Assembly (NCBI RefSeq): GCF_030908215.1
Contig: NZ_JAVFJK010000015.1
Coordinates: 1-64,000, forward strand
Direction: 5' to 3'
DNA length: 64,000 bases
Origin: Sinomonas sp. ASV486
Lineage (GTDB): Bacteria; Actinomycetota; Actinomycetes; Actinomycetales; Micrococcaceae
The notes below the pieces were generated by a model that searched no databases, was not told where the DNA came from, and saw only the letters and a list, made by a program, of their open reading frames with translations. The number at the start of each line of letters is the position of its first letter. The first letter of the stretch is position 1. The position numbers and the translations under genes are program-made. Below, piece by piece: positions 16,670-24,105 of this stretch.

Positions 16670-17222
16670 GGGCCTGCCAGCCGAGGGTATGGCCGGCGCA
16701 GCCCCTGGCGGCTCCATTTCCGACGCTCGAGCCGGTGGCGCCCTTGCCGACGATGCGGCCAGTGCGGACGCCTCAGTCGAGGTGGTCCACGCTGCGGTGA
16801 CCTCCGAGCCGCTCGACGAGGCCGCTGCGCGCGCCGCCGTCGACGCCGCCGACGCGGGCGCCGTCGTGCTGTTCTCCGGCGTGGTCCGCAACCATGACGA
16901 CGGCCGCGGCGTCACGCGGCTGACGTACACCGCCCACCCGACGGCTGAGGCGACGCTGCGAGGCGTCGTCGAGACTGTCATCGCCGAACACGGGCAGGCC
17001 CACGGCGCGTCCGAGCGCGCGATGCGGGTGTGGATCGCGCACCGGATCGGGGAACTCGCGGTGGGCGACGCCGCGTTCGTGTGTGCCGTCTCGGCGGCGC
17101 ACCGGGGCGAGGCCTTCCGGCTCTGCTCCGACCTCGTGGACCGGGTCAAGGCCGAGGTGCCGGTCTGGAAGGAGCAGTTCTTCGAGGGCGGCGGGAGCGA
17201 ATGGGTGGCCGCCCTCGGCTGA
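16653..17222 (+). CDS. moaE: Molybdopterin synthase catalytic subunit MoaE
   Basis: Large subunit of molybdopterin synthase; receives sulfur from MoaD thiocarboxylate. Conserved features are GAVVLFSGVVRNHDDGRGV, the HRIGELAVGDAAFVCAVSAAHR block, and the catalytic lysines in DRVKAEVPVWKEQFFEGG. It has 189 residues, about 40 more than usual, owing to a Gly/Ala-rich N-terminal extension. GGGGAGG lies 5 nt before ATG 16653, supporting that start within the end of mog. dapB follows 17 nt later from its own promoter. Confidence 0.93.
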   Translation: MTMPSEGLPAEGMAGAAPGGSISDARAGGALADDAASADASVEVVHAAVTSEPLDEAAARAAVDAADAGAVVLFSGVVRNHDDGRGVTRLTYTAHPTAEATLRGVVETVIAEHGQAHGASERAMRVWIAHRIGELAVGDAAFVCAVSAAHRGEAFRLCSDLVDRVKAEVPVWKEQFFEGGGSEWVAALG

Positions 17223-17226
17223 CCAG

Positions 17227-17232
17227 TAGGCT
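17227..17232 (+). promoter_or_regulatory. -10 element of a leaderless dapB promoter
   Basis: TAGGCT ends 7 nt before the dapB ATG at 17240, in the 17-bp gap after moaE. Confidence 0.65.
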
Positions 17233-17239
17233 TGGGCGC

Positions 17240-17998
17240 ATGGCAGAACGACTTCCCGTAGCAGTGCTGGGCGCGAACGGGCGCATGGGTTCCGAGGCAG
17301 TGAAGGCAGTCAACGCTGCGGATGACCTGGAGGTCGTCGCGGCGCTCGGCCGGGGCGACTCGCTCGATGATCTCGTCGATGCCGGAGCGCGCTACATCGT
17401 AGACCTCTCGATCCCCGACGCGACCGAGGCGAATGTGCGCTTCGCGGTCGAGCACGGCATGCATGCCGTCGTGGGGACGACGGGGTGGGACACCCCCCGG
17501 CTCGACTCGCTCGCGGCGCTCCTGGGCGAGCACCCCGGCGTCGGGGTGCTCATCGCCCCCAACTTCGCGCTCGGTTCAGTGCTCGCCTCGGCGTTCGCCG
17601 CGAAGGCCGCGCGGTACTTCGAATCCGTCGAGATCGTGGAGCTCCACCATCCGGACAAGGTGGATGCACCGTCCGGCACCGCAATCCGCACCGCGCAGCT
17701 CATCGCGGCAGCGCGCGCCGAGGCCGGCGTCGGCCCCTCGCCCGACGCCACCACGAAGCAGCTCGACGGCGCGCGCGGTGCCGACGTCGACGGCGTGCGC
17801 GTCCACGCGGTGCGCCTCCGCGGGCTCGTCGCGCACGAGGAGGTGCTCCTCGGCGGCGTTGGCGAGCAGCTGACCATACGGCACGACTCATTCGACCGTG
17901 TGTCCTTCATGCCCGGCGTCATCCTTGGCCTGCGCACGGTGGCCGACCACCCCGGGCTGACCGTGGGCCTGGACGGCTACCTGGACCTCGGGCTGTGA
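17240..17998 (+). CDS. dapB: 4-hydroxy-tetrahydrodipicolinate reductase
   Basis: NAD(P)H-dependent reduction in lysine and diaminopimelate synthesis, which feeds peptidoglycan. The N-terminal Rossmann fold has GANGRMG; the catalytic segment is ELHHPDKVDAPSGTA, with the catalytic His pair and substrate-binding Lys and Ser-Gly-Thr. The C-terminus GLRTVADHPGLTVGLDGYLDL is typical. At 252 residues it has standard length. It is preceded by a leaderless promoter, so it is expressed independently of the molybdenum genes. Two other pathway genes in the window, dapA and dapF, also have leaderless promoters. Confidence 0.96.
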   Translation: MAERLPVAVLGANGRMGSEAVKAVNAADDLEVVAALGRGDSLDDLVDAGARYIVDLSIPDATEANVRFAVEHGMHAVVGTTGWDTPRLDSLAALLGEHPGVGVLIAPNFALGSVLASAFAAKAARYFESVEIVELHHPDKVDAPSGTAIRTAQLIAAARAEAGVGPSPDATTKQLDGARGADVDGVRVHAVRLRGLVAHEEVLLGGVGEQLTIRHDSFDRVSFMPGVILGLRTVADHPGLTVGLDGYLDLGL

Positions 17999-18489
17999 GC
18001 TCGGTGGACGCGCCGAAGGCGAGCATGGCCTGGGGCTGGATCCGGGCGAACAAGGTCAAGATCGGTGTCGCTGCCGTGACCCTCCTGCTCGTCTTCTACC
18101 TCATCGTCACGTTTGACCGGGCCCGGATCCTCCTCATGGACCCGCAGCCGGTGGCCAAGGGCATCGGGCTCGCCTACCTCGTGCTGCCGGTCGTCGGTGC
18201 CTGGGCTCTTGTGCGCGAGCTGTCCTTCGGCGCGAGGCTCGAACGCATGGCCAAGGAGCTGGACGCCGAGGGCGGACTCCCCGAGGACAACCTGCCGCGC
18301 ACCGCCGCCGGTCGGATCGTCCGCACTGCAGCCGACGCCGAGTTCGAGCAGTACCGCGCAGAGGCCGAGGCGGCACCGGACGATTGGCGCTCCTGGTACC
18401 GGCTGGGCCTCGCCTATGACGCCTCCGGGGACCGAAAGCAGGCTCGTTCCTCGATGCGCCGGGCGATCTCGCTCTACCGCGCCCCGTAG
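17995..18489 (+). CDS. Membrane protein with a C-terminal TPR-like motif
   Basis: 164 residues. Two hydrophobic helices (about 22-42 and 58-78) are followed by a soluble C-terminus with one tetratricopeptide-like unit, DDWRSWYRLGLAYDASGDRKQARSSMRRAISLY. The GTG at 17995 overlaps the dapB stop by 4 nt (GTGA), so it is probably coupled to dapB. A TPR would mediate protein contacts on the cytoplasmic side. Function is unknown; similar proteins next to dapB occur in Arthrobacter-type genomes. Confidence 0.8.
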   Translation: MSSVDAPKASMAWGWIRANKVKIGVAAVTLLLVFYLIVTFDRARILLMDPQPVAKGIGLAYLVLPVVGAWALVRELSFGARLERMAKELDAEGGLPEDNLPRTAAGRIVRTAADAEFEQYRAEAEAAPDDWRSWYRLGLAYDASGDRKQARSSMRRAISLYRAP

Positions 18490-18522
18490 CGGCAACGCGG
18501 TGCCCGCTGCCGCCCCGGCTCC

Positions 18523-19773
18523 TCAGCGTCTGGCGGGGCGCCGGGCAGCGGCGTCCTCGCCTGTCCGCGCGGCCAGCCCCAGCCGGGTCGCGGCGTGTGA
18601 GATGGCCTCGAGCGGGCCGCGCCACCCATTGGCCCGCACGAACAGGCCGATCGCGAGTGCGGCGGCGATGTGAACGGCCAAGAGCGACTCAGGGGTGAGG
18701 TGGGCTGCCTCGGCGAAGGGGGTGGAGAGCGCCCACACGTGCGCCGTGTAGAGCGTGAGGGTCATGGCGCCTGCGCCGGCGAGCGGCAGGAGGATTCCGC
18801 TGCGGGCTAGCGGCCCGATCCTCGCCACGAGCAGGAACGCGCCAATCGCGGCAGCGGACGTCGCCGACGTATGCAGGAGATCGAGCGTCGTGCCCGAGTG
18901 CGGAGACGCCGTCGTGAGCCACCACCACGTCCCGGTCTGCTCGACGCCGGCCAGATTGGCCTCGAGCATGGCCTGAAGTGGCCAAAGCCGGGCCTGGCCG
19001 GTCGCGAGCAGGGCGTTGATGCCCCCGAGGGGTATGAGCAATGCCCAAGCGCTGGCCTTGGCGACGACGGCGACCGCGGCGCCGCCCACGAGCATCCACA
19101 CCTGGGTTGCGGCGCGCGTGAGATCGGCCTGCCCGATCCACAGCCCCACGAGAAGATAGCCGAACCACTGCAGCACGGGGTAGTAGCCAGTCACCATGAG
19201 GTCTGCGAGGAGGCGTGCTGGGTCGGCGACGTCGGCCCACACGGGATTGTGCCCGAGCTGCATCCGAACAGGCCCGTCGAGGAGAACGGGCCGTACGAGG
19301 TAGGCCACGACCGGCGCGATGAGGATCCACGCTGCCGCGAGCAGCCCGAGGGCCTGGCGGCGCAGGGCCAAGACAGGGAGCGCGCACCAGAACAGTACGG
19401 CGTACTGGACCAGGATCACGGCGACATCGACCTTGACGAGACCCACCGTGAGCCCGATCGCGGCCACCACTGCCGCGCGGAGGGCGAGGCCCAGCCGATT
19501 CCGGACCGCGGGAACCCGCCCCAGTGCGAGGGAGATGCCTGCGAGCACGGCGAACAGCGCAGCTGCGCGGCCCGAGAACACCAGTCCCACCCAGGTGGCG
19601 GCCCACTGCTGGGTGGCGTTGCTCTGTTCCAAAGTGGGCAGGATGTGGGTCGCGATCATCGCGAGCAGCGCGGCGCCCCGGGCCATGTCGATTCCGTCGA
19701 GCCTCGACACCCGTGCCGTCGGCGTTCGCGGCCTGTGGCCAGCGGCCCGAGGGGAAGCCGATCGTCCGCCCAT
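18523..19773 (-). CDS. Multispanning membrane protein, DUF1624/heparan acetyltransferase-like
   Basis: 416 residues with ten or eleven hydrophobic helices. The start SRLDGIDMARGAALLAMIATHILP matches the first helix of the heparan-alpha-glucosaminide N-acetyltransferase-like (DUF1624/DUF418) superfamily, whose conserved Asp-Arg-Gly segment opens such proteins. These are thought to move acyl groups across the membrane onto cell-surface glycans, but the substrate here is unknown. The N-terminal 20 residues are basic and Pro-rich and could be trimmed by a later start. The gene stands alone on the minus strand, with a 17-bp repeat array upstream of its start. Confidence 0.78.
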   Translation of the reverse strand: MGGRSASPRAAGHRPRTPTARVSRLDGIDMARGAALLAMIATHILPTLEQSNATQQWAATWVGLVFSGRAAALFAVLAGISLALGRVPAVRNRLGLALRAAVVAAIGLTVGLVKVDVAVILVQYAVLFWCALPVLALRRQALGLLAAAWILIAPVVAYLVRPVLLDGPVRMQLGHNPVWADVADPARLLADLMVTGYYPVLQWFGYLLVGLWIGQADLTRAATQVWMLVGGAAVAVVAKASAWALLIPLGGINALLATGQARLWPLQAMLEANLAGVEQTGTWWWLTTASPHSGTTLDLLHTSATSAAAIGAFLLVARIGPLARSGILLPLAGAGAMTLTLYTAHVWALSTPFAEAAHLTPESLLAVHIAAALAIGLFVRANGWRGPLEAISHAATRLGLAARTGEDAAARRPARR

Positions 19774-19804
19774 GGGACCGATCGTCTCACGCCCGCCTCA
19801 TCCG

Positions 19805-19879
19805 CGGCCGATTCCCTGTGGCGGCCGATTCTCTGCGACGGCCGATTCTCTGCGGCGGCCGATTCGCTGGGACGGCCGG
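19805..19879. repeat. 17-bp tandem repeat array (4.4 copies)
   Basis: Units starting CGGCCGATTC at 19805, 19822, 19839 and 19856, plus a partial copy at 19873, with one to four differences between copies. It lies between two divergent genes, upstream of both starts. Confidence 0.9.
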
Positions 19880-19954
19880 AACCCCGTGAGCTGCCGCCCG
19901 AAGTGCGGGGTGATCCAAGGACACCTCGTGAGTTTCGGTGCGAATGATTGCACC

Positions 19955-19970
19955 TCGAAGATATGTTCGA
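19955..19970. promoter_or_regulatory. Putative LexA (SOS) box
   Basis: TCGAAGATATGTTCGA differs from the actinobacterial/Bacillus consensus TCGAAC-N4-GTTCGA at one position. It sits directly upstream of the -10 TAGCAT, so LexA would block RNA polymerase. Confidence 0.7.
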
Positions 19971-19971
19971 T

Positions 19972-19977
19972 TAGCAT
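19972..19977 (+). promoter_or_regulatory. -10 element of a leaderless SOS promoter
   Basis: TAGCAT lies 1 nt after the LexA box and ends 6 nt before ATG 19984. Confidence 0.6.
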
Positions 19978-19983
19978 GGGCTC

Positions 19984-20505
19984 ATGAGCGGGGCGAGCGA
20001 CCAGCAGGCGGGTGAGACGAGGACCGGTGAGGCGAGCACCGGTGACATCAGGATCAGTGAGTTCACGGCCAGTGAATTCAAGCCTGGCACTGTCAGAACC
20101 GGCGACCTCAGAACCAGTGATCTCCCCACCGGTGATTCCCAGGCTGGTGGTCTCGAGGCATCCCGGCAACGTCAGCCTCCGCGGAGTCCGCTGCCCGCTC
20201 AGCAGCTTCCCACCGCCCCGTTCCTGTCCCCCGGGGCGGTGGGATACCTCTCCCGGCAGCTGGTGGAGAGGGTGGTAGGGCGGGACCCCTCGGTTCACGC
20301 GTGGCGTGCCGGGGGTCCGGTCCTGCTGGGGGACCCTCCGCCCGGCGAACTTGCACGCAGGCTGTCGGAGGCGGACATCGCGTTCCTCACGAAGGGCGAA
20401 TTGGAGGCATTCCTTCGTGCGTGTGGCACTCTTCAACGCTGGGTGACCGTGCGGGCACGGGCGGCGGGTTCGGAGCTCGGCGCCCGGGGCCGGGCCGGCG
20501 CGTGA
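19984..20505 (+). CDS. SOS-box protein with pentapeptide-like repeats; possible DUF222-type remnant
   Basis: 173 residues, not assigned with certainty. Residues 19-58 are eight five-residue units of the form x-G/S-D/E-L/F/I-x (for example TGDLR, TSDLP, ISEFT), encoded by a matching 15-bp periodicity at 20038-20157; this resembles a degenerate pentapeptide-repeat array. A Pro/Gln-rich linker follows. The C-terminus (about 75-173) is helical; its LTKGELEAFLRACGTLQRWV segment recalls the first helices of DUF222/13E12 proteins, which usually continue into an HNH nuclease. No HNH part is present, so it may be truncated. The LexA box and leaderless promoter imply DNA-damage induction; 13E12 genes of mycobacteria also carry LexA boxes. 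Confidence 0.6.
   Translation: MSGASDQQAGETRTGEASTGDIRISEFTASEFKPGTVRTGDLRTSDLPTGDSQAGGLEASRQRQPPRSPLPAQQLPTAPFLSPGAVGYLSRQLVERVVGRDPSVHAWRAGGPVLLGDPPPGELARRLSEADIAFLTKGELEAFLRACGTLQRWVTVRARAAGSELGARGRAGA
20038..20157 (+). repeat. Eight degenerate 15-bp units encoding pentapeptide-like repeats
   Basis: In-frame 15-bp periodicity, with the core ACCGGTGA or ACCAGTGA recurring in most units. It codes for residues 19-58 of the SOS-box protein. Confidence 0.65.
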
Positions 20506-20593
20506 GGCGTCCCGCCGAGCGTGGGGTGCGGCCGACGGGGAAGCCATGGCCGTAGGCGGTGATCGGCGTTCTGTGCTGCCTGCGGGGGTGACC

Positions 20594-20599
20594 TAGGAT
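20594..20599 (+). promoter_or_regulatory. -10 element of a leaderless promoter
   Basis: TAGGAT ends 6 nt before the ATG at 20606. Confidence 0.6.
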
Positions 20600-20605
20600 G
20601 GCGTT

Positions 20606-21361
20606 ATGTCCGCCGAGCTGACCGTCGCTGCCGTGCAGTCTGTGGCCCTACCCGGCGGGGTGAGCGCGAACGTCGACGAGCACATCCGGCTGCTCGAGGA
20701 CGCAGACGGGCACGGGGCGAGGCTCGCAGTGTTCCCCGAGCTGTCTCTCACCGGATACGACCTCGACCTCCTGGCAGACGAATCGGCCTGGCTCACGAGC
20801 CCATCGGCGCAGCTCGGGGAGCTCCAAGCGGCGTGCGAGGACATGGGTATCGCGGCCGCGGTGGGAGCGGCCGTCCGCGAGCCCGATGGCACGCCGCGGC
20901 TCGCAACCATCCTGGTCCGTCCCGGCACGGCGCCGCTCATTGCCCCCAAGATGCACCTCCATGGGGCGGAGAAGGACCTGTTCGAACCGGGGAGCCGGCC
21001 AACCGTCGTCGACATCGACGGCTGGAACGTGGCCTTCGCGGTGTGCTTCGACGCCGCCCATCCGAGCCACGCGGAGCAGGCGGCGGCCGCGGGCGCCGAC
21101 CTCTATGCGGCGTCGGCCGTCTACGTCGTGGGGGAGGAGCGCCGGCTGGACCTCCACTTCGGGGCCCGCGCCATGGAGAGCCGGTTCTTCGCGCTGCTGG
21201 CAAATGCCGGAGGCGCGAGCACCCTCGGAGAATCGTGTGGGCTCAGCGGCATCTGGGGGCCGGATGGGCACCGGATGGTGACGGCAGCGGGGACCGGCTC
21301 AGAGGTTGTGCCCGCTGTCCTGTTCCGCTCGGCGCTCACGAGGTACCGCCACCCGTCCTGA
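20606..21361 (+). CDS. Carbon-nitrogen hydrolase (nitrilase superfamily)
   Basis: 251 residues with the Glu-Lys-Cys triad of the superfamily: Glu in VFPELSLTGYD, Lys in APKMHLHGAEKDLF, and the nucleophile Cys in FAVCFDAAHPSH. The EKDLFEPG segment is a family hallmark. Such enzymes hydrolyse amides or nitriles (omega-amidase, carbamoylase and others); the substrate cannot be told here. It is predicted to be transcribed from its own leaderless promoter and to end 44 nt before dapA, which also has its own promoter, so a link with lysine synthesis is not implied. Confidence 0.88.
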   Translation: MSAELTVAAVQSVALPGGVSANVDEHIRLLEDADGHGARLAVFPELSLTGYDLDLLADESAWLTSPSAQLGELQAACEDMGIAAAVGAAVREPDGTPRLATILVRPGTAPLIAPKMHLHGAEKDLFEPGSRPTVVDIDGWNVAFAVCFDAAHPSHAEQAAAAGADLYAASAVYVVGEERRLDLHFGARAMESRFFALLANAGGASTLGESCGLSGIWGPDGHRMVTAAGTGSEVVPAVLFRSALTRYRHPS

Positions 21362-21392
21362 CCTGCGTTGCCCAAAGCACCAGTGCACACGG

Positions 21393-21398
21393 TAACGT
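21393..21398 (+). promoter_or_regulatory. -10 element of a leaderless dapA promoter
   Basis: TAACGT ends 7 nt before the dapA ATG at 21406. Confidence 0.6.
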
Positions 21399-21405
21399 TC
21401 TGTGC

Positions 21406-22317
21406 ATGGCTTCAACGGATTCCCCGACGCGTACTTTCGGCACCCTCCTCACTGCCATGGTGACTCCGTTCACCACTGACGGCGAGGTTGATTACGATGC
21501 TGCGGGCAATCTGGCGGCCAAGCTCGTCGACGATGGCTGCGATGGCCTCGTGGTGACGGGCACGACGGGCGAGACCTCGACCCTCACCGACGAAGAGAAC
21601 CTGGGCATGTTCAAGGCGGTCCTCGAGGCCGTTGGCGGTCGGGCCAAGGTGATCGCCGGGACCGGCACGAATGACACTCGTCACTCCGTGAACCTTTCGC
21701 GCAGGGCCGCCGAGCTCGGCGTCGATGGCCTCCTCCTGGTCACGCCGTACTACAACAAGCCCAGCCAGGAGGGCGTCCAGGCCCACTTCGAGGCCATCGC
21801 CTCCGCCACCGACCTCCCGGTGATGCTCTACGACATCCCGGGCCGCAGCGCGATCCCGATCGCGACGGAGACCATCTTCCGGCTCGCAGAGCACCCCAAC
21901 ATCAAGGGCCTCAAGGATGCCAAGGCAGACTTCGGTGGGCTCACCCGCGTGCTTGCCGCGACGGACCTCGCCGTCTACTCGGGCGACGACGGTCTCACGC
22001 TGCCGTGGATGGCCGCGGGCGCGCTCGGCGTCGTCTCCGTCACGGCGCACGTCGCCACGAAGCAGTTCCGATCGCTCGTCGACTCGGCCCTCGCGGGCGA
22101 CTTCGCGACCGCCCGCCGGATCCATTTCGAGCTCGACCCGGTGATCCGCGGCGTCATGACCCGAGTCCAGGGTGCCGTCGCGGCCAAGCAGATTCTCAAG
22201 TGGCAGGGAGTCCTGCCCAACTCCGTGGTCCGTCTCCCCCTCGTGGAGCCGGGCGACTCGGAGCTGACCCTCATCCGCAACGACCTTGGCGAAGCCGGAA
22301 TGGACTTCGCCGCCTAG
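21406..22317 (+). CDS. dapA: 4-hydroxy-tetrahydrodipicolinate synthase
   Basis: Condenses pyruvate with aspartate semialdehyde, the first committed step of diaminopimelate and lysine synthesis. The TIM-barrel class I aldolase shows GTTGETSTL, the YYNKPSQEG motif with the catalytic Tyr, and the Schiff-base Lys in IKGLKDAK. Length 303 residues, as usual. RNase J follows 13 nt downstream, a conserved actinobacterial pair that is probably cotranscribed. The mRNA is predicted to be leaderless. Confidence 0.96.
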   Translation: MASTDSPTRTFGTLLTAMVTPFTTDGEVDYDAAGNLAAKLVDDGCDGLVVTGTTGETSTLTDEENLGMFKAVLEAVGGRAKVIAGTGTNDTRHSVNLSRRAAELGVDGLLLVTPYYNKPSQEGVQAHFEAIASATDLPVMLYDIPGRSAIPIATETIFRLAEHPNIKGLKDAKADFGGLTRVLAATDLAVYSGDDGLTLPWMAAGALGVVSVTAHVATKQFRSLVDSALAGDFATARRIHFELDPVIRGVMTRVQGAVAAKQILKWQGVLPNSVVRLPLVEPGDSELTLIRNDLGEAGMDFAA

Positions 22318-22330
22318 GAGCAGCACAAGC

Positions 22331-24022
<1,692 letters not shown>

Positions 24023-24044
24023 TCCAGCAGGATCGGGCGAGCTC

Positions 24045-24087
24045 AAGGCCGCCGCTCCCGTGGATATCCGCGGAGGCGGCGGCCTTT
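24045..24087 (+). terminator. Intrinsic-type terminator after rnj
   Basis: AAGGCCGCCGC (24045-24055) pairs with GCGGCGGCCTT (24076-24086), followed by a short T run. The ftsK promoter -10 begins 6 nt later. Confidence 0.85.
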
Positions 24088-24092
24088 CGCGA

Positions 24093-24098
24093 TACGGT
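24093..24098 (+). promoter_or_regulatory. -10 element of a leaderless ftsK promoter
   Basis: TACGGT ends 7 nt before ATG 24106. It overlaps an in-frame GTG at 24097, which makes that codon an unlikely start. Confidence 0.55.
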
Positions 24099-24105
24099 GG
24101 CCAAT

